Origin: G963662905 sp963676725
GTDB taxonomy: Bacteria > Bacteroidota > Bacteroidia > Bacteroidales > WRLA01
Assembly: GCA_963676725.1 (NCBI GenBank)
Contig: OY781463.1
Location: forward strand, 2,666,001 to 2,730,000
DNA: 64,000 nt
Direction of reading: 5' to 3'
Shown here: in pieces, positions 9,809-19,377 of the stretch
How the letters are laid out: every line of letters starts with the position of its first letter
Numbering within the stretch: position 1 is the stretch's first letter
Program-made: the position numbers and the translations under genes
The notes under the pieces: model-generated
Databases searched by the model: none
Seen by the model: the letters and a program-made list of their open reading frames with translations, nothing else
Told to the model about the DNA's origin: nothing

Positions 9809-12292
9809 ATGAAGAAAATACTTGTAATCGACGACATCCTTGACAATCTAATATCCATTGGGGCTGTTATAAAACTAAATATGCCCAACTGCAAGGTGTT
9901 CACAGCTCAATCGGGCGAAGAAGGCATTACAAAAGCGCAAAAAGAGCAACCTGACGTAATACTTCTCGACATCATTATGCCAAAAATGGATGGCTTTGAG
10001 ACCTGCCGAAGAATCAAAGAAAGTCCGCACTTAAAGCATATCCCGATTATAATGATCACAGCGATAAAAACGGACACAGAAAGCCGTGTAAAAGCATTGG
10101 ACCTTGGCGCCGATGCATTTATCTCTAAACCAATTGATCATGCAGAGATTACTGCCCAGATTCGAGTTATGCTGCGCATCAAAGCAGCAGAAGATCAATT
10201 ACGCAAAGAAAATATTTCCCTGGAAAAAACAATCGATAAAAAAACTGCCGAACTCGAAGCAAGCGAGGAAAAATACAGGCTCTATTTTGACCATGCACCT
10301 GTTGGTTATCAATCACTTGATCAAACAGCATGTTTTTTGGATGTAAACCAAACCTGGCTCGATATATTGGGATACAAAAAAGAAGAAGTGATTGGCAAAT
10401 GCCTTGGCGACTTCCTCCACCCGAAAAATCAGAAGCTTTTTCGTGAAAGCTTTAAAGCAAATATCCAAAAAAAAGAAGTACTCCGCAATATCGTATTTCT
10501 ACTACGCCATAAAGATGGCCATTATATTACAGCAGAATATACAGCAAAATTTGCTGCTGATAAAAACGGGCAATTCTCCAGGACTCATTGCATTTTTCAA
10601 GACATTAGCGAACGCATGGCCATCGAAGAAAAAAATAAAAGGCACAACAAAATACAGATGGCGCTCTATGAAATCTCAAAATTCTCCAATGCCAACCTGA
10701 ACCTGCATGATTTTTTAGAAAAAGTACATACCCAAATTGGCGAAATTTTAGAAGCAAAAAACTTCTTTATTTCTCTTTATGATAAAATCAGTAATACCTA
10801 TACGTTCCCATATTTTATCGATGAAACGGAAAAATCAAAACCACTGGGGAATGTTCACATGAGTGGCGGCCTTACCGATATGGTTCGACGGGAAGGCAAA
10901 GGTCATTTTATTACAAAAGAAACCGAAGAACAGCTGAAAATAAGCAAACATATACAGGTATTTGGCAAGCCATCGGCCGTTTGGCTTGGAGCCCCTTTGT
11001 TTAATGCTTTTAATAAAGAAGTTATTGGGGTTATTTCTGTTCAGGATTATTCCAATGAGGATGCATATTCTATTTCCGATTTAGAAATCCTTGAAATATT
11101 TGCCTATAATATAGGGAGCTTTATTGAGCGCATCCAAAACCATGAAGCCCTAAAAATAGCAAAAGAAAAAGCAGAAGAATCTGATCGACTGAAGTCTGCA
11201 TTCCTAGCCAATATGAGCCATGAGATACGAACTCCAATGAATGGGATACTCGGCTTTACAGAACTCTTAAAAGAACCGGACATAAGCAGTGAGGAGCTAG
11301 ATCAGTATATTGATATTATTGCACGAAGCGGCAAAAGGCTGCTGAATATTATTAACGATTTAATGGATATCTCCAAAATCGAGGCCGGACAAGTAGAACT
11401 ATTCCTATCGAATACCAATATCAACAAGCAATTAAACTATTTACACAGTTTCTTCTTGCCGGATATGAGAAAAAAAAGATTGAATTTCATATTATACCTA
11501 CCGCCCTTAAAAAAAACCTTGTTTCTGCATACCGACAAAGAAAAACTCAATGCAATTCTAAGCAATCTAATAAAAAACGCCCTAAAATACACCAAGCAAG
11601 GCCATGTTGAATTTGGCTACGAAATGCAGAAGGACTCCATTCAGTTTTTCGTAAAAGACACAGGCATGGGCATTTCAGAAGACAGGCGCGAAGCAATATT
11701 CGAGCGATTTGTGCAAGCCGACATCGAAGACACCAAAGCATTGGAAGGAGCTGGTTTAGGACTTGCAATCTCAAAGGCATATTCTGAAATGCTCAATGGA
11801 AAATTATGGATGAAGCCAAACGAACATGGTGGTTCAACATTCTTTTTAGAAATTCCAATCAATGAAAATTATATTGAAGACCAAAATACACAAACAAAAC
11901 TGGAACAAAGAAGAACTAAATCACTTAAAAACACCAGCATCCTAATTGCAGAAGATGAGGAAAGCTCTGTACTCTTGGTAAAAGAAATACTGAAAGGCGA
12001 ATGTGAAAAAATTGTGCATGCTACAAATGGAAAGGATGCTATAGATAAATTAAAAAACAATCCGGAAATCGACATAATTTTAATGGATATTAAAATGCCT
12101 GAAATGAATGGTTATGAAGCCAGCCGACAGATCAGGACCTTTAATAATGATGTGGTTATCATTGCGCAAACAGCCTATGCAATGACCGGGGACAGGGAAA
12201 AAGCACTGCAAGCAGGCTGCAACGAATACATTACCAAACCATTGATAAAAAACGAATTATTAAAAATTATTTATACCTTTATAGAGTCATAA
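9809..12292 (+). CDS. REC-PAS-GAF hybrid histidine kinase
   Basis: 827 aa, no signal peptide or membrane helix, so cytosolic. An N-terminal receiver (about 2-120; IDD acidic pair, Asp in LLDIIMP near 53, Lys in SKPI) is followed by a short coiled coil, PAS (about 150-275), GAF (about 285-440), HisKA (His near 470, MSHEIRTPMNG), HATPase (LIKNALKYT, DTGMGIS, GAGLGL) and a second receiver (about 709-825, LMDIKMP, TKPL). The leading receiver lets it take phosphate from another kinase, possibly the four-receiver kinase 56 bp upstream, so it is a likely relay element within this array. The C-terminal cassette is nearly interchangeable with those of the kinases at 1 and 19378. Confidence 0.92.
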   Translation: MKKILVIDDILDNLISIGAVIKLNMPNCKVFTAQSGEEGITKAQKEQPDVILLDIIMPKMDGFETCRRIKESPHLKHIPIIMITAIKTDTESRVKALDLGADAFISKPIDHAEITAQIRVMLRIKAAEDQLRKENISLEKTIDKKTAELEASEEKYRLYFDHAPVGYQSLDQTACFLDVNQTWLDILGYKKEEVIGKCLGDFLHPKNQKLFRESFKANIQKKEVLRNIVFLLRHKDGHYITAEYTAKFAADKNGQFSRTHCIFQDISERMAIEEKNKRHNKIQMALYEISKFSNANLNLHDFLEKVHTQIGEILEAKNFFISLYDKISNTYTFPYFIDETEKSKPLGNVHMSGGLTDMVRREGKGHFITKETEEQLKISKHIQVFGKPSAVWLGAPLFNAFNKEVIGVISVQDYSNEDAYSISDLEILEIFAYNIGSFIERIQNHEALKIAKEKAEESDRLKSAFLANMSHEIRTPMNGILGFTELLKEPDISSEELDQYIDIIARSGKRLLNIINDLMDISKIEAGQVELFLSNTNINKQLNYLHSFFLPDMRKKRLNFILYLPPLKKTLFLHTDKEKLNAILSNLIKNALKYTKQGHVEFGYEMQKDSIQFFVKDTGMGISEDRREAIFERFVQADIEDTKALEGAGLGLAISKAYSEMLNGKLWMKPNEHGGSTFFLEIPINENYIEDQNTQTKLEQRRTKSLKNTSILIAEDEESSVLLVKEILKGECEKIVHATNGKDAIDKLKNNPEIDIILMDIKMPEMNGYEASRQIRTFNNDVVIIAQTAYAMTGDREKALQAGCNEYITKPLIKNELLKIIYTFIES

Positions 12293-12336
12293 AAAAAAGA
12301 ATACAAACTCGGGGATCAGTACTAAAATTTATTCTT

Positions 12337-15300
12337 ATGATGCCGTATTTCAAACAAATTGAGAGACTTTGCTGTTTTTTTGGCTTTATATTGCTATTGA
12401 TTTTACCCGGATGCACTTCCAGAACACAAGCACCATTATTCACACAAGAAGAAGCGAATTGGATTAAAAACAATAAAGACAGCCTCACTTTTGTTGTCGA
12501 AAAAAACTACCCCCCCTTTTCTTTTATTGATAAAGAAGGAAAATTTCGTGGGGTTACAGCGGACTACCTTGAACTAATACAGCAAAAATCGGGACTCGAT
12601 ATTCAAGCCGGTAAGGGGAATACACTTGCCCACAACCTAAAGCTCCTCAAAGAGAAGAAAGCTGATCTCACCGGTTCTTTGAGCCAAACACCAAATCGCA
12701 CGAAATACCTGTATTTCACCGAAACCTATATTGAAATCCCAACTGTTGTTATTGTGCGAAAAAACAATCAAAGGATTTCTACAATTGCGGATCTTAATGG
12801 AATGCATGTAGGTATAGGCCAAGCTTATGGTATTGAAGAATACCTCAATTTCACACACCCGGAGATAAAATACACAAGTTTTCCTGACGATCTGATTGCT
12901 TTGCATGAACTTTCTTTTGGAAAAATCGATGCAGTAATTATGGATATTGCAAGTGCAAGCTGGTTTATTCAGCACAGTAAAATCACCAACCTCCAAATTG
13001 CATGCAATGCAGGCTATACCTATAAATTATCATTTGCCACAAGAAATGATATGCCCCAACTCACCGGCATACTCAATAAAATAATAGCCTCCATCCCCCC
13101 TGCCAAAAAGAAAGAAATCAATAATAAATGGATCGATTATCAAAATGAGTATATATGGCAAAAATATAAAACCTATATTCTTTTAGGTGTTTTTGCCCTT
13201 CTCTGTATTGTTCTTATCATTTCATTTTGGAACCGTTCGCTAAAAAAACTCGTTGCGATAAAAACCAAGGAACTCCAACAAGAAATCAAAGAGCACAATT
13301 TAGCAGAAGAAAAACTAAGTTTACTTACAAACCTCACTTTTGAAGGAATATTAATCCATAAAAACGGCATAACTATTGACTGTAATAGAGCACTTAGCAA
13401 AATGACTGGCTATACCAAAGCAGAATTACTTCAAAAAGATGTCGTAAAACTACTGGTTCCGGAGCAATATCAGCCTATAGTCTACGCAAACATGGCAAAA
13501 AAACATGCCAATGCCTATGAAATCTTTGCAAAAAAGAAAGACGGAACTTTATTTCCCATTGAAATTGAAGCGAAAAATATTTCAGATAAAAACAGCACAA
13601 AATATCGGGTAACAGCAATCCGAGACATCACAGAACGAAAAAAAGTGCAAAATGCATTAATTGAAAGCGAAGTCCGTTTTAAAAGCATTTTTGAAAACAC
13701 AGGAGCAGCAAGCTGTTTACTTGCAAAAGACAGTATAATCATTAAAGCAAATGAGCGTTTCGCAGAAATTGCCGGATACTCATTAGAAGAGATTGAAAAT
13801 AAAAAGAAATGGGAAGAATTTGTTCACCCTGATCATCTTAAAAAAATGCAGGAGCAACATAATTTAAGGCGTCTAGAGCCCAATAAAGCGATGAAAAAAT
13901 ACGAATTTTGCTTTATTGATAGAACAAAAAAAACGAAAGACATATTACTTTTCGTCGACATCATTCCCGATACAGAGCTGAGTATTGCTTCCCTATTGGA
14001 TATAACCGAACGAAAAAGCGCCGAACTGAAAATCCTAAAAAGCCGTGAAGACTATGAAAGCCTTTTTGAATCGGCAGCGGACGGCATTTTGGTTGGAGAA
14101 TCTCACGGCATCATTATTGACGCCAATAATAGGGTATGCAGTATTTCCCAATACAGCAAAAACGAACTAATCGGAAAAAATATCAGTATATTATTCAGCC
14201 AACAAACCCTGGATGAGAAACCTTTGCGTTATGACTTAGTGCAAGAAGGCCATAATATCACCAAAGAACGCCTACTCAAACAAAAAAACGGCAATGCTAT
14301 TCCCATCGAAATGAGTTCCAATAAACTTCCGGATGGAAGAATGCAATCCATTATCAGGGATATATCAGACCGAATTAAAGCCAAGGAAGAGCTTATTGCA
14401 GCAAAAAATGCAGCCGAGGAATCGAACCGATTAAAATCTGCATTCCTTGCAAATATCAGTCATGAAACCCGCACACCCATGAACGGTATTATCGGTTTTA
14501 TTGAATTATTAAAAAGCCCTGACTTAAGCAGAGAGCAGCAAATGAAGTATATTCGCATTATTGAAGAAAGCAGCGAGCGTATGCTTACGCTCATCAATAA
14601 TATCATGGATATTTCAAAAATTCAATCCGGCGACAATACAGTATATTTTAGCGAAATACATTTGAATGTATTGATTTCTGATCTCCACAACCAATTCCGT
14701 CCTGAGGCTGCAAAAAAAGGCCCTGAATTCCAATTCATTCCATTGTTATCAGATTTTAAGACCTATATTCACTCTGATTACTTTAAACTGTATACAATAC
14801 TAAATAACCTTTTGCGAAATGCTTTTAAATATACTCATTCGGGCAGCATCCACTTTGGTTTCGAACCAATAAAGCAGAAGGAAGAAACAACAGAGGGAAT
14901 AATTCAATTTTTTGTTCGTGACACCGGTATTGGAATTCCTAACGAAAGGCAGGAAGCTATTTTTGAGCGTTTTATACAGGCCGATATTGAAGATAGGGAT
15001 GTTTACGAAGGCGCCGGATTAGGTCTTACCATTGCAAAAGCATATGTAGAAATGCTTGGAGGCACTATTTGGGTAGAATCTACGGAAGACAAAGGTTCGA
15101 CATTTTATTTCACTCTGCCCCTACAAAACAAAATAAATAACGAATCTGATGATCAAAATAATTCCCCGGGCACAATACTAGATACTTCAACAAAAAACAT
15201 CAAGATACTCATTGCCGAAGATGACAAAAGCTCAAGGGAGTTATTAGTATCTATTTTTAAAAATTCGGCTCGAGAAATTATCGAAGTAAGCAGCGGCGAA

Positions 15301-15555
15301 GAGGCCATCAGGCAATGTCGTTTACATCATGATATTGACCTCATTATGATGGATGTAAAGATGCCGGGCATGAATGGCTATGAAACTGTGCAAAAAATCA
15401 GGTTGTTGAATAAAACAACATGTATCATTGTACAAACGGCTTACGCACTTTCGGGTGACGAACAAAAAGCATATGATGCAGGCTGTAATGCATTTATAAG
15501 CAAACCCATCAAAATTTCTCAGCTGCAGCGCCTCTTAAAAAAACACCTAACCTAA
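12337..15555 (+). CDS. Solute-binding-domain (BvgS-like) PAS hybrid histidine kinase with lipobox
   Basis: 1072 aa. The N-terminus is a signal sequence ending in a lipobox-like LPGC (Cys near 26), followed by a family-3 solute-binding (SBP_bac_3) domain (about 43-270) with the typical VVEKNYPPFSF start. TM (about 279-299), coiled coil, three PAS domains (about 330-445, 450-565, 570-685), HisKA (His near 709), HATPase (LLRNAFKYT, DTGIGIP, GAGLGL) and a receiver (about 956-1070, MMDVKMP, SKPI) follow. The H-box reads ISHETRTP, with Thr where Ile or Leu is usual. The sensor probably binds a small molecule such as an amino acid in the periplasm. A lipobox on a sensor kinase is unusual; cleavage there would add a lipid anchor to the outer face of the inner membrane. 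The next gene starts 17 bp downstream. Confidence 0.92.
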   Translation: MMPYFKQIERLCCFFGFILLLILPGCTSRTQAPLFTQEEANWIKNNKDSLTFVVEKNYPPFSFIDKEGKFRGVTADYLELIQQKSGLDIQAGKGNTLAHNLKLLKEKKADLTGSLSQTPNRTKYLYFTETYIEIPTVVIVRKNNQRISTIADLNGMHVGIGQAYGIEEYLNFTHPEIKYTSFPDDLIALHELSFGKIDAVIMDIASASWFIQHSKITNLQIACNAGYTYKLSFATRNDMPQLTGILNKIIASIPPAKKKEINNKWIDYQNEYIWQKYKTYILLGVFALLCIVLIISFWNRSLKKLVAIKTKELQQEIKEHNLAEEKLSLLTNLTFEGILIHKNGITIDCNRALSKMTGYTKAELLQKDVVKLLVPEQYQPIVYANMAKKHANAYEIFAKKKDGTLFPIEIEAKNISDKNSTKYRVTAIRDITERKKVQNALIESEVRFKSIFENTGAASCLLAKDSIIIKANERFAEIAGYSLEEIENKKKWEEFVHPDHLKKMQEQHNLRRLEPNKAMKKYEFCFIDRTKKTKDILLFVDIIPDTELSIASLLDITERKSAELKILKSREDYESLFESAADGILVGESHGIIIDANNRVCSISQYSKNELIGKNISILFSQQTLDEKPLRYDLVQEGHNITKERLLKQKNGNAIPIEMSSNKLPDGRMQSIIRDISDRIKAKEELIAAKNAAEESNRLKSAFLANISHETRTPMNGIIGFIELLKSPDLSREQQMKYIRIIEESSERMLTLINNIMDISKIQSGDNTVYFSEIHLNVLISDLHNQFRPEAAKKGPEFQFIPLLSDFKTYIHSDYFKLYTILNNLLRNAFKYTHSGSIHFGFEPIKQKEETTEGIIQFFVRDTGIGIPNERQEAIFERFIQADIEDRDVYEGAGLGLTIAKAYVEMLGGTIWVESTEDKGSTFYFTLPLQNKINNESDDQNNSPGTILDTSTKNIKILIAEDDKSSRELLVSIFKNSAREIIEVSSGEEAIRQCRLHHDIDLIMMDVKMPGMNGYETVQKIRLLNKTTCIIVQTAYALSGDEQKAYDAGCNAFISKPIKISQLQRLLKKHLT

Positions 15556-15572
15556 TTGGAAAAAGAAAGAAA

Positions 15573-18500
15573 ATGAAAACACTGAAATATAAAATACTGA
15601 TCGTACTGACATTATTATCAATAAATGGTTTGTGGGCACAGAAGGAGGGCGCCACAGTTAAATCGGAAAAAAAACTAACACAATACAGCATCTCTAATTG
15701 GTCGGCAGAAGACGGCCTGCCATCAAGCGCATTGAATAGTATTTATCAAACCAATGATGGATATTTATGGATTACAAGTTATCAGGGTATTATACGCTTT
15801 GATGGTTTTGACTTTGACGTTTTTACAAAAGAAAACACGCCCCAACTCCCTTCCAATTCGTTTTTTAGCATGGAAGAAGGCACCGATAGCACTTTATGGT
15901 TTACAAATGAAAATAATGAAGTTGCTGCCTATAAAAACGGAAAATTTATTACTGATCCTAAAGTCGAGCAATTAAAAAAATCATTGGAATTAAAACTCAG
16001 TGGAAAGCCAAACCATTTCCGGTTTTTATCCTTCAATCGAGAAAATTTCTTTTACGAAAATAACCGCTTTCATTTTCCAACATTCGATACAATTCTTACA
16101 AATATTGAACCCAATACCAGCCTTTTAAGCGATGATGGTACCATGTATTTTGGAACATCAAGAGGACTTATTATTTACACAAAGGATACTCTTAAAATAT
16201 TTAATACGAAAAACGGCATGTCCAATGAATATATTTATTCGTTATGGATGGATCACCAAAATCGTTTATGGATCGCCACTCAATCCGGCCTTTTGTTTTT
16301 TGATGGCAAAACATTTACCGAAGACCCTGATTATAAAAATACCGGAATTCGAAGAATTGTTTATGATGGAAAAGACCATGTATGGCTTGGCACAAAAAAA
16401 GGGCTCTTTAAGAAAAACCTAATCACCGGCCAAACCGATCGTTTAACAATGGAAAATGGGCTTCCAAGCAACCATATCACGAATATATATTTCGACACTG
16501 AAGGAAATATTTGGCTAATTCCGTTAAGGGGAGGACTAACCCAGCTGAAAAATGAAAAATTTACCGTTTACGATAACAAAAGCGGATTAAAAGGCCGAAG
16601 TGTAAACACAGTCTGCGAAGTAAATCCGAACGAATTTCTTATCGCTTTTGACAATGGAAACATCCAGAAAATTAAACCAAACTCAATAGAAGATGTGGCA
16701 TTGAAATATGGTCTCAAAGGAAAAAGGGTGCGACATATCTTTAAAGACAGCAAAGACAACCTATGGATTGCAACTTATGGTGGACTTTTAAAACAAGATA
16801 AACAAGGAAAAGAAGAATGGTTAAGCGCTGAAAACGGATTTCCATCATCACTCATTAGGCTGATTTACGAAGACAAACAAGGACAAATATGGATTGGCAC
16901 AAGGGATATGGGGCTTATAAAATACAATGCGGATGGGAATTATCAAATAATAGATATAAATAAAGGCCTGAATGCAAATCTGGTGATGTCTATTGACGAA
17001 GATGCTGAAGGGCATCTTTTGGTTTGCACAGCAGGCGGCGGTCTTCAAAAATTCGCTCAGGACAGCATTCTGCATTCATATACAAAGGAATCAGGCCTAT
17101 TGAGTAATGTAATCTTTAACACATATACTGATGCTGAAGGCGCCATTTGGATTGCAAGTAATGCAGGATTAAGTCGCATTAAAAATAATATAATCACTAA
17201 TTTTGAGCAATGTACAGGCCTATCAAGCGATTGTCCTTTTGATATTATTGAAGACGAACAAGGCTACCTATGGATGCCTTTCCCTTTAGGATTAATGAAA
17301 GCAAAAAAGGCTTCTCTTGATGACTTTGCCGATAAGAAATCGAAAACAATCGATTGCCGTGTTTTTGATAAATACGATGGTGTACCCCCGGAAGGATTTA
17401 CTCCCGTAGCACAATCCCAAACAGCTTCGGATAAAACAATTTGGATCCCGGCATTAAATGGTATTATGATTGTTGATCCCTTGCATAATGAGGACAATAC
17501 ACATCAAGCTCAAGTACATATAGAAGCGTTTATTGCCGACAATGACACAATCGATCTAACGAAAAAAAATCAGTTCATTTCGAATAAAAATCGTCTAAGC
17601 TTTTATTTCAACGCCATTTGCTTTCAAGCTCCCGAAAAAATCCGCTTTAAATACAAACTTAAAGGCTATGATACAGATTGGAAAGAAGTTGGGGCAGACC
17701 AAAGATTTGTTTCTTATACGAATCTACCCTATGGAGAGTTTACATTTCAGGTTCAAGCCAGTAATAATGACGGGCTTTGGAATACGGTAGGCGATGAAAT
17801 TAGTTTTTATATAAAACCTCTGTGGCATGAAACCACGCTATTTTACATAATGGCAATAGTGCTTTCTCTGGCCACTTTATATCTTTTTTACAAGATCCGC
17901 ATTTATCAGCTTAAAAAGAGGCATACTGCTTTAGAAAACATTATCTCTGAACGCACAGCTGAAATCCGCAATCAAAACGAGCAACTCGAAGAAATCAATG
18001 CAGCGAAAGATAAGCTCTTTCATATTATTGCACACGATCTTAGAAGCCCTTTTAATACCATTCTTGGGATGTCGGAAATGTTGATGCATGATTTAAAAGA
18101 ATTTGATACAGAAGAAATATCGCAATTCATGGCTTCAATAAATGCATCCGGAAAGAAAGCATTTGAATTATTAGAAAACCTACTCGAATGGGCCGGGGCG
18201 CAAAGTGGGTCTATGGTTTTTAACCCGGAGCACTTTCATATCGCTGAGCTAACTGATGAGACAATCGACTTATTCCATATTAATGCAAAAACCAAAAACA
18301 TTCGGATTACACATGATATTCCTCAAAATATGGATGTTTACGCGGATCGGAATATGCTCAAAACCATTCTGCGGAACCTGCTTTCAAATGCTGTAAAATT
18401 CACAGCAGAAAATGGCGAAATACATATTCATGCCATTCAAAAGGAAAAACATATTGAAATAAGCGTGCAAGATAATGGCATAGGAATTTCTTCGGAATTA

Positions 18501-18695
18501 AAAAACAAAATCCTCAATCTCAGTCAAAAAATAACCACAAAAGGAACAAATAAAGAAACGGGCACAGGCTTAGGTCTTTTACTGTGCAAGGATTTTGTTA
18601 AAATGCATAATGGCCATATTTGGCTGCATTCTGAAGAAAAGAAAGGAACCACCTTCTTTATTAGCCTGCCAAATGAAAACAAAAAACCTCAATAA
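15573..18695 (+). CDS. Reg_prop/Y_Y_Y two-component sensor histidine kinase without receiver or HTH
   Basis: 1040 aa. Signal peptide (about 1-23, ending LWAQ), then a periplasmic two-part propeller made of Reg_prop repeats (about 30-660; repeated phrases like DGYLWITSYQGI, NRLWIATQSGL, GQIWIGTRDMG), a Y_Y_Y domain (about 690-755), one TM (about 757-780), HisKA (IAHDLRSPFN, His near 818) and HATPase (LLSNAVKFT, DNGIGIS, GTGLGL). It is the sensor half of a hybrid two-component system (HTCS) architecture, but it ends at the kinase: the receiver and AraC-type HTH of canonical HTCS proteins are missing. The stop codon follows a normal HATPase end, so this looks like a true classical kinase rather than a truncation. 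HTCS propellers bind glycans in gut Bacteroides; no glycan-use genes are adjacent here, so the ligand is unknown. Confidence 0.93.
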   Translation: MKTLKYKILIVLTLLSINGLWAQKEGATVKSEKKLTQYSISNWSAEDGLPSSALNSIYQTNDGYLWITSYQGIIRFDGFDFDVFTKENTPQLPSNSFFSMEEGTDSTLWFTNENNEVAAYKNGKFITDPKVEQLKKSLELKLSGKPNHFRFLSFNRENFFYENNRFHFPTFDTILTNIEPNTSLLSDDGTMYFGTSRGLIIYTKDTLKIFNTKNGMSNEYIYSLWMDHQNRLWIATQSGLLFFDGKTFTEDPDYKNTGIRRIVYDGKDHVWLGTKKGLFKKNLITGQTDRLTMENGLPSNHITNIYFDTEGNIWLIPLRGGLTQLKNEKFTVYDNKSGLKGRSVNTVCEVNPNEFLIAFDNGNIQKIKPNSIEDVALKYGLKGKRVRHIFKDSKDNLWIATYGGLLKQDKQGKEEWLSAENGFPSSLIRLIYEDKQGQIWIGTRDMGLIKYNADGNYQIIDINKGLNANLVMSIDEDAEGHLLVCTAGGGLQKFAQDSILHSYTKESGLLSNVIFNTYTDAEGAIWIASNAGLSRIKNNIITNFEQCTGLSSDCPFDIIEDEQGYLWMPFPLGLMKAKKASLDDFADKKSKTIDCRVFDKYDGVPPEGFTPVAQSQTASDKTIWIPALNGIMIVDPLHNEDNTHQAQVHIEAFIADNDTIDLTKKNQFISNKNRLSFYFNAICFQAPEKIRFKYKLKGYDTDWKEVGADQRFVSYTNLPYGEFTFQVQASNNDGLWNTVGDEISFYIKPLWHETTLFYIMAIVLSLATLYLFYKIRIYQLKKRHTALENIISERTAEIRNQNEQLEEINAAKDKLFHIIAHDLRSPFNTILGMSEMLMHDLKEFDTEEISQFMASINASGKKAFELLENLLEWAGAQSGSMVFNPEHFHIAELTDETIDLFHINAKTKNIRITHDIPQNMDVYADRNMLKTILRNLLSNAVKFTAENGEIHIHAIQKEKHIEISVQDNGIGISSELKNKILNLSQKITTKGTNKETGTGLGLLLCKDFVKMHNGHIWLHSEEKKGTTFFISLPNENKKPQ

Positions 18696-18805
18696 TCATT
18701 CGACGGTCGGCAGATAAATGCATAAGCAAGTATCAATTACGAAATAATCCTAAAACTACCGGAACAGGTTCAGTATTTTCATAAAAGCACCTAATTACGA
18801 GATTT

Positions 18806-18910
18806 CCTGACTTCGTCAATGCGTCACCCTAAAAGACAATATGAAATTTGCATTACGCTTATTTATAGGCAATGAATTTATTGTTTTGGGTGCTGCGTTT
18901 CGAAGTCGGG
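18806..18910. repeat. Hairpin-forming dispersed repeat, copy A
   Basis: Imperfect terminal inverted repeats: left end CCTGACTTCGTCAATGCGTC, right end ending GTTTCGAAGTCGGG, with ACCCTAAAAGACA and a TTATTTATAGG core between. The same sequence recurs at 19074, 22853 and, in half form, at 37856. It has no coding capacity and fits a MITE- or REP-like element. Confidence 0.75.
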
Positions 18911-19073
18911 AAATAGAATATTAATTTCTTTTTTTTAGCTTATCCAATATCCAAAACACAGCCTGTAGGGCTGGAACAACAAAAGGAACGCACTGTTTCT
19001 AAAATGGCAAGAACTCAAAATCAGGCCATAAGCCTGACACAAATTTCGACTGCTTTTGGCAGGCTTACAGCCT

Positions 19074-19175
19074 CTCGACTACGGCAATGCGTCACCCTAA
19101 AAGACAAAATGAAATTTATAACACATTTATTTATAGGTAATTAAATCATTGTAGGGCGACGCGTGTCGAAGTCAG
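19074..19175. repeat. Hairpin-forming dispersed repeat, copy B
   Basis: Shares with copy C a nearly identical core (CACCCTAAAAGACAAAAT, AACACATTTATTTATAGG, TAATTAAAT) and the right end GTGTCGAAGTCAGG. Its left end is altered (TCGACTACGGCAATGCG) relative to the other copies. Confidence 0.75.
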
Positions 19176-19264
19176 GAGCTTATAATTACGAGATTTTGTG
19201 GAATCGAAAAAAACTCCTAAAATCTTGATTGTACATTAAAAACCGGAGAAATAAATTTTTGATT

Positions 19265-19298
19265 TTTGAAAAAATATTCCACAAAAACACTATATTTG
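19265..19298 (+). promoter_or_regulatory. Bacteroidota-type promoter of the 19378 kinase
   Basis: TATATTTG at 19291-19298 matches the Bacteroidota -7 consensus TAnnTTTG. TTTG at 19265-19268, 22 bp upstream, fits the -33 box. This predicts a start of transcription near 19305 and a leader of about 70 nt. Confidence 0.6.
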
Positions 19299-19377
19299 AT
19301 GTCCTGATTGCCAAAAGGATCTTTTTTATAAAAGGATCGATACATTCTGGAACAATTTGAATCGAAGCCTAACAACA

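Larger units (their letters stand above)
18696..19377. other. Gene-free gap rich in hairpin repeats
   Basis: About 680 bp with no credible gene. It holds two copies of a hairpin-forming repeat (18806-18910 and 19074-19175), other short dyads (around 18960-18976 CAGCCTGTAGGGCTG, and paired AGGC/GCCT segments about 19020-19075) and the promoter of the next kinase near its right end. Confidence 0.7.

Noticed and set aside
15573..18695. Full hybrid two-component system (HTCS) regulator
   Set aside because: The protein ends right after the HATPase; neither a receiver nor an AraC HTH follows in any frame before the repeat-rich gap.
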